A DNA stretch of 64,000 nt from Nilaparvata lugens (taxonomy: Eukaryota > Arthropoda > Insecta > Hemiptera > Delphacidae): contig NC_052510.1 of NCBI RefSeq assembly GCF_014356525.2, positions 59,755,274-59,819,273 on the forward strand, read 5' to 3'. Of this stretch, positions 1 through 11,400 are shown in pieces. The translations under genes were made by a program, and so were the position numbers. A model generated the notes under the pieces. It made no database searches and was not told the DNA's origin. It saw only the letters and a program-made list of their open reading frames with translations. The stretch's first letter is position 1. Every line of letters starts with the position of its first letter.

Positions 1-300
1 AATAAGGAGATGATGGTCATAACCATGTTACCCACAATTCAGGTGAATAACATTTTCAATGAAAATTTCACCCCCTACATTGAAGCTGCTATAATAAATC
101 ATTTCAAAGAGACTTCAATGGTCTACAAACCTACGATAAGTAGGTACTTTTGTTAGTATTTTTGATTCATTTAATTTCTATTTATTATTATTTCACTTAC
201 ATTACATTTCTTGTTTTTTAACACTTCTTCATACTTAATTGTTAGTATTCATTTGTAATCTGTAGTGTCTGTGTATGTTCAATTATGGTTTTTTTCAAAG
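1..300. other. AT-rich sequence, no gene seen
   Basis: No open frame, splice-consistent exon or repeat family was recognised here. It lies beyond the last visible DUSP12 exon. I searched its minus strand for the missing last DUSP12 exon (a CxxCG-type zinc ligand pair) and saw none. Confidence 0.5.
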
Positions 301-735
301 GATGAACGTGTGTTTATTATTGAAAGTTATTTCGCCTATAAATCTTACGAGCGAGTGAAAGACGAATTCAGGTTGAATTTCCCAATTCTGCAGTACCTAA
401 TAACGCCACAATAACACGTCTGATCGATAAATTTCGTGAGACTGGAAGTGTTCAGGATTGGAAAAGCACAGGTCGACCGTCAGTGTTAACAGAACAAGTT
501 CTGGACAATGTGAAACAACGTTTGACTACCTCACCCAGGAAATCACTTGGAAAGTTATCTGTACAGGCTGGATTGTCACTATCTTCCACTTTCAGGGCTA
601 CTAAAAAATTGAATCTGCGTCCTTACCGCATCGGAGTCGTTCATGAACTGAAGGATGTTGACCATGGGAAACGTATACAGTATTGTCGTTGGATACGTTC
701 TCTTGTGAATATGGTTAACAATAATTAATAGGTTA
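301..735 (+). mobile_element. Transposase N-terminal fragment, DUF4817-type DNA transposon
   Basis: The plus strand encodes a helix-turn-helix type N-terminus of the transposase-like DUF4817 group common in insect genomes: DERVFIIESYFAYKSYERVK, then TRLIDKFRETGSVQDWKSTG, then the best open stretch from 483 to 728 containing LTTSPRKSLGKLSVQAGLS and RPYRIGVVHELKDVDHGKR. A frameshift separates the first block from the rest near 390-410 and a stop follows at 726. No DDE catalytic core is visible, so this is a dead copy. A fragment that looks like the C-terminal tail of the same element is found at 1784-2045. Family assignment is from recognised sequence style, not a search. Confidence 0.7.
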
Positions 736-893
736 CCTTAACAATTATTAATACTTTAAAAAGTGAGGTTTTTAATAACAATCATCATACACTTGACGGT
801 ATAATTTAATACAGCATAACTTATAATTACTTTAATAACTTAATGTAATAAATAAACTTTCTCAAACTTCCATGTGCGTCCTTTTTGATACAT
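736..893 (+). mobile_element. 3' tail of the DUF4817-type transposon, first copy
   Basis: The segment 804-893, ending in gtcctttttgataca, is repeated almost exactly at 1953-2043. Relative to the second copy it lacks the coding part between the 15-bp word atcatacacttgacg and the AT-rich tail. It directly abuts the inverted LINE segment that starts near 895. Confidence 0.6.
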
Positions 894-992
894 TAGGGTC
901 ATCCACAAGGCCTTTGTTCCTGACCTCTCCCTGCAACCATCTCAGTCTCCATAACTCCCTTGCACTTCTAATTTCCTCTTGCTCGTCAAGTC

Positions 993-1526
993 TCAAGTAT
1001 CTTCTTGACTTGAGGCGCCTTGGTGGAGGGTTAGCCAAATCTCTAGAGACTGGGAAATGAACTTGTTCTTCTTCTCCAACCTTCTGAGATCTGAAGGCAT
1101 GATGTTACTAAGCACAGGCAACCACTCAGTCTCTGTTGGTCTCAATGTCCCACTAATCTTCCTCATAGTTTCATTGAAAACTGTATCAATTTTCTCAACA
1201 TGTCTGCTGTGAGCCCAGACAGAAGAGCAGTACTCCCCTGTACTGTACAGAAGTGCAAGACTTGATGTTCGAAGGGAATTCATGTCACAACCCCAGGTTG
1301 TTCCCGCAAGTTTGCTGATGATATTTAGCCTTGTCTTCAGTTTATCTCTCAACCCCTGCAGATGTTGTCGATATGTGAGGGATCTATCAAGTCTGACTCC
1401 TAGGTAACGGGGAGCTTCCTGATGAGATATTCTTTTGCCACATAACCTGAGATCAATTCTTTTTTGCATGCTGGTTACTGAGATGGAATATTGGTGTGCT
1501 GAGCTGATGACAGCATGGGGATACAC
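993..1526 (-). pseudogene. LINE reverse-transcriptase C-terminal fragment (inverted piece)
   Basis: This is a 177-codon open stretch with no gene-level start of its own. It matches the post-RT thumb region of arthropod RTE/jockey-like LINEs by motif style: YLGVRLDRSLTY, LRTSSLALLYSTGEYCSSVW and ETEWLPVLSNIMPSDLRR. The same frame can be followed past its apparent stop toward 895 as decayed LINE sequence (LWRLRW, VRNKGLVDDPN). It is a remnant, not a host gene. Confidence 0.75.
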
Positions 1527-1686
1527 ATCTGATCCTCTGTGCCAATGTGGACAAATCCAATCAATGAACCACCTAATATCTGAGTGTCCACAACACTCCT
1601 ATCATGGAGGGCTGTCGGCCCTCCATGATGCTGGAGAAGATGCGTGTCAGTGGCTCCAGAGCGTTCTAAATTCTATTGGTATTTGA
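1500..1686 (+). pseudogene. LINE C-terminal tail with CCHC-like end
   Basis: Visible motifs are WGYTSDPLCQCG, MNHLISECPQ and LHDAGEDACQWLQSVLN. The CxCG...H...C pattern is the cysteine/histidine tail found at the end of many LINE ORF2 proteins. It reads on the plus strand, opposite to the adjoining fragment of what is probably the same copy. Confidence 0.7.
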
Positions 1687-1737
1687 AATATTAAGTGTAA
1701 AATTATGTTTTTCTTCTAATTTTGGCCTATGTATACA

Positions 1738-1741
1738 TATG

Positions 1742-1776
<35 letters not shown>

Positions 1777-1783
1777 TATATAT
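1738..1783. repeat. (TA)n microsatellite at LINE 3' end
   Basis: A nearly pure AT dinucleotide run directly follows the LINE tail and ends where the second transposon piece begins, as expected of a simple-repeat LINE 3' terminus. Confidence 0.8.
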
Positions 1784-2045
1784 ATCATACACTTGACGAA
1801 TTGAAGGCTTATATTGAAAGAGAGATTAAAATCATTTCTGAGCAAACACTACGAAAAGTGGCTGCAGTGTTTGAACCTGCATTACTAGTGGAGGAAGCCA
1901 TTTTGAACATTTATTGTGAAGTTTTAAAGTTAATTTGGATATAATGAAGGTAATAATTTAATACAGCATAACTTATAATTACTTTAATAACTTAATGTAA
2001 TAAATTCACTTTCTCAAACTTCCATGTGCGTCCTTTTTGATACAC
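1784..2045 (+). mobile_element. C-terminal tail and 3' end of DUF4817-type transposon
   Basis: The plus strand reads ELKAYIEREIKIISEQTLRK, then VAAVFEPALLVEEAILN, then a stop, followed by the same AT-rich tail as at 804-893 (ending gtgcgtcctttttgataca). This is the style of the last residues of mariner/Tc-like transposases. It is the right-hand part of the transposon interrupted by the LINE. Confidence 0.6.
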
Positions 2046-2046
2046 C

Positions 2047-2160
2047 AGTTATCATAAACCTACTATGTTCTGAATTTCATGAGAATCGTTAGAGCCGTTT
2101 TCGAGATCCGGTGAAATACAAGCATATAAACAGAAGTTGCTCGTTTAATAGTATAGGATT
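2047..2160. repeat. Composite repeat C, terminal piece
   Basis: It contains the recurrent block that on the opposite strand reads tcctatactattaaacgagc ... ggatctcgaaaacggctcta. The same block recurs at about 8150-8275, 21672-21800, 27700-27870, 29500-29637 and 41040-41110. The terminal TC and lack of inverted repeats could fit a Helitron-like end, but no 3' hairpin was demonstrated. The piece ends about 30 bp from the DUSP12 exon 7 splice donor. Confidence 0.6.
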
Positions 2161-2192
2161 GAACAGCGATGGATCATTCTTGATTAACTTAC

Positions 2193-2416
2193 CCATAATC
2201 CAGCTGAATGAACCAATCTTGGAGCTGCACTTGGGACAGTAGATTTTGCCCTGCTCCGACTGAATAGCAGCTTTCATCCAGGTCATTGGCTCCACAAAGT
2301 AGGTCAGGTTGCACAGCGACTTTTCCGGCTCAACAGGAGGCCAGTTTTCAGTTTTCCACGAAGGCTTTTCCCTGGCAGCGTGAGGTACTATGTTGCTGGC
2401 TGATGCTACAATACGC
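2193..2416 (-). CDS. DUSP12: DUSP12 exon 7, second zinc-ligand pair
   Basis: The acceptor is ttttgtag and the donor GTAAGTTA. It reads RIVASASNIVPH, then EKSLCNLTYFVEPMTWMKAA, then GKIYCPKCSSKIGSFSWIMG. The VEPMxWM and CPKCxxKxGSFxW signatures match the DUSP12 C-terminal domain. It leaves phase 1, so a further exon is required. Only transposon and LINE debris follows to the left edge. Confidence 0.92.
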
Positions 2417-5400
2417 CTACAAAATTAAAAACAAATTATTATTTTAAACAAATTATAATTATTATCAACAAATTATTCCCATTCTCATTTACTTTTAGGG
2501 CTACTGAGATTATTGAAAAACAATAATAGTTCATAATCATTATCATCGTCGTTGGTAATCCATTTCTTTACGCAAAGTACATTTGTCACATTTATATTCT
2601 CATTATTACTCTTTGTACTTTGTAATTTTCAATTTGTTTGTATTTCCAACTTTATTGTTTGTGTTTTTGTGATGAATAAAGTTTCTATCTAAAGCTGCGT
2701 ACAGATATACGCGCCTCCAACCCGCTCCGCGTACGCTCTGCCTTCGTTCCGCCATCGCTCCGCCCCCGCTCTGCACTCGCACCGATCATGAACGTTACGG
2801 GAGATGTTAGCTTTTCTCGTGTTCCACTCTTGCTCCCCGGTCGATCATCAATCGCTCTGCTCGAGTGACGTTCGGTTGCGGAGCAGAGCGAAAGTCTGTA
2901 CGCACCTTTACGTATTTATTAGGCTTTTCAAGCCTGTTCCGGCGTCCATCTCTTCCTCGGTCTACCAATACTTCTGCCTATTGGCTTGTGGAGAAGAGCA
3001 TTTAATGGGTGACGGTCTTGTGGCACTTCAAGGACATGATCTAACACTTATGTTTTTATGAAACTCAAAACTGGATGGACATCACAATAATATTAATAAC
3101 AAGCCGTCAGGCTCGCTTCGCTCGCCATATCCGTCTAGCCAGGGGGCTCCGCCCCCTGGACCCCCGACTGGATCGTCCAAGAATGAGATCAGCAGGCTCG
3201 CTTAGCTCGCCTGCATTTTTCATTTGAGCATTTTTATCATATGTTAGGACAATCCAGTCAGGGGTCCAGACTAAACGTCTGGCTAAACGGATATGGCGAG
3301 CGAAGCGAACCTGACGGCTAGTAATATAATATTCCCAGGATTGAAGTAGCAGTGCCCAATCAATTTTTCCGCGATAAATGCATTTTAATCTTCAACTTGG
3401 TGCCAACCTAACAAAGTCAACTCAACTTAATGCCAACCTGACAAAATTATTAATTTAGTTGCCAGTTAACAACTGTTTCGAAGAGGTACTCTATCTAGAT
3501 TGTAGTTCTATAGTAACATATGATATGGAAATTTCAATTATAATTAAGAGATTGGGAGAAGAAGAATATACATGCTAAAAGACGAACTTTAAACCCTTAA
3601 AAACAACCCTTAGAGTTAAAATATTTCCAAAAGATTTCTTAGTGCGCCTCTAAAGGGCCAACTGCACATACCTACCAAATTTGAACGTTTTTGATCCGGT
3701 AGATTTTTAGTTCTGCGAGTGAGTGAGTGAGTGAGTGAGTCAGTCAGTCAGTCAGTCAGTCAGTGAGTGAGTGCCATTTCGCTTTTATATATATAGATAT
3801 CAATACAAAAAATATTAATTTTTTAATAATTTTGGTTGTACATCACAATAATAGTTATGGAAAAAATTTAAAGGGTACTTGATAACTTTTATTGTTTAAA
3901 TACTTATTGTATATAGTAAATGCTCGTTGATCAATGATCATTCTAGAATTATGTAGGCTTAATTGAAGGAAAATAGTGCGAGAGAGAATCTTGAAATTCA
4001 TTTCAAAAACGTTATATAATTTATAAATCAATAATCTTACCTGCATTTCCTGCATCTGTACACTAATGGATCAGGCCTGACAGTTATCAAAGCCGGATCT
4101 GGTTTCACCACATCCAAACAGTCTTGAGGAAGAATTTTCACTGCAAAATAATAACAAACTTATTAAAAAAAAAACTTCATAGCTATGAAACTGAAGCAAA
4201 AGTACTGTTATTGAGGAACATAATACCTAAAGTCTGTGAGATATCATTTTCAACATGAAGAGGAGAAACCCATTTCTCCTTCCACGGTTTGTAGCATAGA
4301 CACAGACGGACATCCTGCGCATAATTAGATGCGCCGTGTCATTTTGCTTCACGTTCTTGTGATGAACACATCTCCGTAACATACACAAACCAATATACCT
4401 GCTGACCAGTTAACGACTTGGAACATTGCCAGCAATAGCTGGAGAGGAGTGTTGACTCTCACACAGACACAAAAGAAGGAGAATGCTGCTGTGTAGTGGG
4501 GGTGATTAGTGAAGGATAGAGCATCGGACCTTACCTCTCCGTCTTCGAGAAAGAGCCGTGTTAAAAGTAATTTCTCACGGACTTTAGTAACTTCCTAAAA
4601 CTGATAAAAAATTAATAATTTTATTCAACATGATACAAGCTACTTCATATGAAACAAGAAATATTTTGAACCTTGATTGAAGAACATTCAGTAGCATTCT
4701 GGAATGAAATAACATTAATAATATCATCTTACATGAACTTAGCCAACTGAACTTATAAGAAACAAACAAGTTTTGTTTGTAGAACATTTAGGCCCAGTTG
4801 CACAACAGCCGGTTAAATTTTAACCGTGATTAATTTCAAGAAAACGAATCAGAGAAGGCGTTTTTGAAAAGACGGCTTCTCTGATTGGTTTTCGTGGAAT
4901 TAATCACGGTTAAAATTTAACCGGCTGTTGTGCAACCAGCACTTAGTGAATTTCACAAATCCTTGATTAAGAGATAGTTAGCAAGTTAACGCATGAGAAA
5001 AGGTTATGTAAGTTGAGATAGTTATGCAAGTTAACGCATAACTAATAAGTTGGCTCACTCTCTAATTCTATTTGTTTTATCTTATCAATGAATTTTCCTG
5101 ATTTGGATAGCAAACTAACGAATGATTTTTCAAGAATTCATCTGCAGTGAAATTTACCTTAATTGGTTAGGATGGGAAAAGCATTGATAAAATAGAGAAT
5201 GTCAACAGTTTGAACATAATCTCAATCAAGTATATTTAGAGAATCGCAGTATAATATAATATTATAATGTGATTCTCTAAATACTTGATTACTTTATCCA
5301 ATGATTTGTAAATTTTAGACGTGCTCTAAAAAATGCATGATTTCCCTGGTTTTACATTGATCTTATAAGACATCAATCAGGGTGGCCACCCACTTAAAAA

Positions 5401-8400
5401 AAAAAATGCATGAGTAATTCCCGGTTTTCCAGAGTAAAATTTCAAATTTTACAGCTAGAGTATCCGCGATATTTGAGGAACAAGATACATTCGTGAAGAA
5501 TTTATTATGGAAATCTTTACTTTGATCTTTCATGACGAATTGCGAATAGCGTATTTAAATTTCCAAACATATTGATAATTTTTGACACTAGTCTATTTTT
5601 GTGAGGAATTAATACGTTCTTTCAACTACTCATGTGTGTAGAGTGCTTTCGGACAGGGTCCATTTTCAACACTCAGTGAGTAATTAAAAAACGAAAAATG
5701 TCTCACAAAAATAGACTACAGTGTCAAAGTTATCAATACATTTGAACATTTATTATGTATTTATACTTTTTATGAGTCATACTTTTACTAATGGAGTAAA
5801 CTTTTACCATATATACGTATGATCAGTACCATAGCCGATTCCGACGTAAATCTCATTCCGAAGAGAATGAAGCCATCAAAATACTCAATTTTGGAATTTA
5901 ATTGATTTATATCATAACTAAAAATATGATCATTTCAAAATATAGCCTCATATAAGCGAGCGTCAAATTTTTTCACTGTTACTGTACACTTCTTAACTAA
6001 ATTAATTGAAATTTATGAAAAATTCATGAGTAATTGGAAAAATTCATGGTATTTTTCCGGGTTAGTAAAATCATGAGGAATTCAAGGTAGGAATTCTCCC
6101 GGTAGGTGGCCACCCTGTCAATTCAATATGGACGACTGCTACTGCTTAAAAGCTGGATTCCATACTAATAGAAAATGAAACAACAGGCTTGAACCTCCCT
6201 GCTGCAATCTCTAATTGAAGATATAAAATTGAGGTAATGTTCATAGATTTGATTTCTACTAATAAATAAATAAAAAAATACTCCACAACTCACCTTTTCT
6301 GACTTTATCGGCAGCAATCGCCAATCTGTACATGCGAAATTGGGCATTACTGCGATCTATATGATAGCACATTCGCTCATATAGTTTCAACTGCGCTTCA
6401 AATCCTCTATTCGGCCCAACAAAACGACGCTGCTTCTTAACCCTATCAACAAAAAACATAGATACTAGTAGTTCTGTGAACAGTAGACCTCACACAGTAT
6501 TCTCATCCACAAGTACCTGATTGAAACTATAGACCTTATGGAAATATAGCAATAGACTGGCTTCTCCACACATCTGTGTAATCACTTGTCAGCTGATTTA
6601 TGATGAATAATATTCTATAGTCTGATTTTTTACTCTGATATTGGCGTATGAAGGAGGCTCATTTTTCCTTTTATATATTATCCTTGAAATGCAAAATTTC
6701 CAAAAACCTTGTATATACGTCGACGAGCAATTAAAAAAGGAACATACCTGTCAAATTTCATGAAAATCTATTAAGGCGTTTCGCCGTAATTGCGCAACAT
6801 ATAAACATTTAAACATTAAGAGAAATGCCAAACCGTCGACTTCAATCTTAGACCTCACTTCACTTGGTCAGTTAGAAAATTGTCACCCAAGTTGTCAATG
6901 AAATTGGAAAAAATAACAATATATCCTCAAGATTATAATGAGCATACAAACACAGAGCATATTGTTCAGAGCATACAAACTTACCGTACAGAAAAGATAG
7001 CATAAAGACGATATCCCACGGTATACTGCGTTTATGTTCTAAAGTTGACTGTCAACTCTAGCCGATAGTCAAAGTTGTAGTTTTTCGGGAAGCTATGAAG
7101 GCCTAAAACTGGTTTGTGTCATCTCAAATACTGAGCCGTTCTTGGAATCTCATCCGGTCAAACCAAGTGATTAATATAAAAGTAGTTCTAGTCGACAGTA
7201 ATCGGCTTAAAATTTGGAACATAAATAACATGGGAATCTACTTATGCTATCTTTTCTCTATAGTTATACAGATTGAGGTTCACATTAAACTAGCACTAAT
7301 TGATTAAAATTGGTGTAGCTATCCTTGCCTATCATTCGACAAAGCAGATAGTGATATCCTTTTCTATCTCTGCAATGTTGCCAAAACCTAACAATGTACA
7401 AATGTAATTACATAATTGACAAAATACGAAAGTTCATCATTCCATCATTGAAATGTATATTTTTTGATGAATAAAATATGATTGATTATTTCAAACAAGA
7501 ATAAACAGATTGTGCCGTTTCCAAAGTTTCAGTTTAAACTGGATTAAATCTATATCAAGTATCGTTCGTTATAAGAAAAAGAGAAGAATATGTTTTGAAT
7601 TAAGATTAATCTAAGATAATAATAACTTTATTCTCGCAGAAGAAAGCGTGAACAAGATAATAATAATAACTTTATTCTCGCAAGAGAAAGCATAAACAAT
7701 AAATATCGGGGCACCGAGCTCCGCTCTGGAGTACAAAAGCATATAACATTTATTACGAAAGAAAACATTATAATAGGCCTATATTTATAGTTTATACAGG
7801 AAGGTTCTATCTAATCACAGTGGATTGAGATTAATTCCCAGAGGAATGCAAAAATTTATCTCACAAAATCATGTTAAATTTTAATCCAAATCAGAGAAGA
7901 CCATTTCAAAAAGATAGCTTATCAGATTGGTTCTACTGGAATTAATCGGGATTAAAATTTAACCGGCTATTGTACAACCGGCACAGTCATAATTTTGTCT
8001 CAGTTCCACACACATGCACTCTCTCACTCTCTTCAATCATCAACAGACGACAAAATTTCCAGCTGTTTTTCCAAGGACGTATTTATCATTTAAATATCCT
8101 TCAGCGAGTTATCCCAGGGTTGAGACCTAGTGCAATCGAATTTTTATATCATAAACCTACTTTCTTCCATATTTCGTGAGAATCGATAGAGCCGTTTTCG
8201 AGATCCGGTCACATACAGATATATAAATATCTAAACATATAAACAGAAATTGCTCGTTTAATAGTATAGGATTACAGAAAATGTAAACAAACTGAACTGT
8301 TTTTGTTATAATATGGTTCATTTTGAGTTCAAGCCACCAGCTGATTAAATTTACTTCAAGCTTAAACTGTGCAGACGGCCCTAAATATTAAATCAGATAT

Positions 8401-11400
8401 ACATTTATCTTCTATGGAATGCAGTGGCAAGACGGAGAACCGGCAACGCTATCTCCCATTTCTCCACATCAAGTGGTAGATAGGACATTACAGTACAAAC
8501 TGAGCCACGTCAACAAATAATCATTCTATTCTATTTTCCTCCACTGTGGACCTTATTAGAGAAAATGGTTGCCAAATTCATATCATTGCAATTGAAAAAA
8601 ATTACTTCAAACTCATGAGAATTATACTATGGTTTATGGTTATTGTTCAAAGCCTGCAAGTCACCAGACAATCAAAAAAAAAGATCTAAAAAATATATAA
8701 ATATAATATGAGATAATTTGCGGGGCCAGTCACCAAGGTTAAATTTTACATCAATATGAAAGTAGACTGAATAATTTTTAGTGAATCACCAATGAAGGAA
8801 ACTTACATCTCATAAGCTTCATTGAATGGCAGCTGGTATTTTTTCATAAAATATGCGATAACAAATAGTTGCGCTCCTTGAAACACCGAAATAGCTGAAA
8901 AAAGAAAAAGAGATTGATATTGAAAGCGAAATAAAATGTAGATTACAATGGGCCAGGAACGTGCTCAAGAGAGGAGAAGAGTCCAATCTGAAAAAGTTTT
9001 AGCACCTAACCCTCCAGGAAGAAGACCCCGTGGGAGACCCAGTTAGAGATGGTGGCAGGAGGTTAAGACTGGCATGGAGTGATAGAAAAAGATGCTAAAG
9101 CTGCGTACACATATACGCGCTTCCAACCCGCACCGAGCACGCTCCGCCCTCGTTCCTCCATCGTACCGCAGTCGCTCCGCCCCCGCTCTGCAGTCGCACC
9201 CATCATGAACGTTTCGGAAGATGTTAGATCTTCTCGCGCTCCCCGGTCGAACCACTCTTGCTCCCCGGTCGATCATCAATCGCTCTGCTGGAGTGACGTT
9301 CGGTTGCGGAGCAGAGCGAAAGTCTGTACGCACCTTAAGGAGCGATCTACGTGGAGACAGTTTTTGGTGCGGCAAATATCAACTTAGATGGCCCTGGGAG
9401 TAAGTAAAATAGGCCTAAATAATATTGATACATTTTTCATATACTGGAAAGTAGGTCTTTGCATAGGTATTCGAATGTTTGATGAATTTCAGCATTAATT
9501 ATTTTATGTGTGCTTGATGTATATTGACGATGTTTGAAGAATAAATTCAACTTATTGAAGGCTGTAGTTTTGGGCTATCCAAACGTTTTCCATAAGTGAA
9601 AAGTTATATCATTAAATGAGTAATAACTACGATATTGAATACTAACTAAACTACAATAATATTATTGATGATGTTTTTGATCATGCTGGATATTCAATGT
9701 GAATAAATACATTTTCCAAGGTTGGATCTTAATTAAAAATAAACTAATAACAATATTTCCAATCACTAGAAAGTTCAATTGATCAACATTCCAGAAAGAC
9801 AAATAATTGAAAAAATCATAATTGAAGGATCTACAGTTTATCTATATCGATCGTGCACAGAAGTTTCAAGAGAACAGTTCATAAGAAAAATTATATCATA
9901 ATATATATTTAAAAATGTTTAAAGCTTGAAAATAGAGTCTTATGCCAAAACTTGGCATGCGAAACTGGTTGTTTTTTCAATTTTCTATTTTACATTTCAA
10001 AGTTTTAAATGGGTACTATGATATTATTTTACAACTGAAAATTGAGCTCTGAATATACCTTTTCTAGAGAATATGATATGCTGATATATTATAATATACT
10101 GAGCATGCTCATAACAGTGTAATGTCTCTTACCAATGAACAAGCACGACACCATTCGACTGTCCATCAGAAATAAATTTGTATGTATCCTCAAAATGACT
10201 CAACAAGTCTTCACAAGGTATATCTGTAACTGAGAACAAGAAATACTTTTTAGAAACTATGACATTCACAATATTACAATAACTTTGTGATTATAAATTG
10301 GTATGTTCTAAGATAAAACCATGAAGTAGAATCCTACAAGTAATCCAAGTTTTGCATACCGTATTTTCTCTATTTCACTTCTAGGCGAGTAGATTTCACA
10401 GATGGAAATAATATTTTATTTGAAATAAGATTTATATTAAAGATTTTGTTTTTCGGTTCATGCACGATCTGACGTGCACTTGCACATATACACATTTAAT
10501 GTGATCATAGAGTGTTCTTCTAGCTAAATTCACAACAAAACAATATTGTTTGTGACACTGTCCATCTGGAATCGCCAGTAAAATAAATAAATGTATCAAC
10601 TCAAGAATTTTGTTCAAAAATAGAGTATTGTCAATAAAAAATAAGTAAGTTACTCGACAATGACATCATCAGATGAGGCTTGGAGACAGTTTGGAGATAG
10701 ACATAAGGGTATTAAGATCATTTTCAAGTTAAGATCATGTCGGCAAAAATCGATGTGTGGAAACACCAATTAAAACACTTGAAAATTTTCATCTGCGATG
10801 CCATCAAAAGCTAAAATTTTTTATTGAAAACGAATCTTGAAAGCTTAAAGGTTTTATATTCAGCAAGTTTATAGTGTGAGGAGCTTTTCTAAGTACCTTG
10901 AACATACATGCTCTTGATACTTGGTATCGAAAGAATGTTTCTTGGCAGCGGACATGAATCGACAGTCAAAATGTGATTGATCTTTCTATCCTCCAGCATA
11001 TCCAAATCCATAGCTGCGGTCAAGTTTCCTGAAAGCAAAAACAATGCTATTAGCTGTCACCTATTACCGAAAATATAGTTGATAGGCCTATCTAAGGTAT
11101 TAAAATGGGAGCGATAATTAACAATTTTATCGTGAGGTTGAGTTCTGTAGGCCTATCATATAGATTCACTCAAGTAGGCCTACTGTATTTTAGAATCTAG
11201 ATTTTAGTGTGATAATAGTGCTGGCCTATTTGATACAAATTAATCCAATAAAAATATTTAAAATAGCTGTTTAGAAACTAACCTTAAGTAACAGCGACTT
11301 CCACTGATATCAATTTTAATTGTATCACTTGACAAACTGGCTTCTTACAATATGACTTGACAAAATTTGAAAAACTTAAGAATGATTTTAATGCATCCAA

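Larger units (their letters stand above)
895..1783. mobile_element. 5'-inverted (twin-primed) LINE fragment
   Basis: Two pieces of one LINE C-terminal region lie head to head. The minus strand of 1526-895 encodes the region after the RT fingers/palm (APRYLGVRLDRSLTYRQH, then LLYSTGEYCSSVWAHSRH, then LPVLSNIMPSDLRRLEKK, then LVDDPNVSK). The plus strand from about 1500 to 1686 encodes the following C-terminal tail (WGYTSDPLCQCG, SMNHLISECPQ, HGGLSALHDAG) and ends in an AT microsatellite. In an intact element the second piece follows the first, so the 5' piece is inverted. The 15-bp word atcatacacttgacg occurs at 784-798 and 1784-1798 and may be the target-site duplication. Confidence 0.75.

Noticed and set aside
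1..2190. The last DUSP12 exon
   Set aside because: No minus-strand stretch with the expected C-terminal zinc ligands and an acceptor in the right phase was seen. The region is transposon and LINE sequence.
2804..3061. An 85-codon plus-strand frame
   Set aside because: Its start lies in MITE E and its end in intron sequence. No motif.
9043..9403. Three overlapping open frames of 60-110 codons
   Set aside because: They overlap on both strands within MITE family E, which recurs at 2690-2912. GC-rich inverted sequence gives chance frames.
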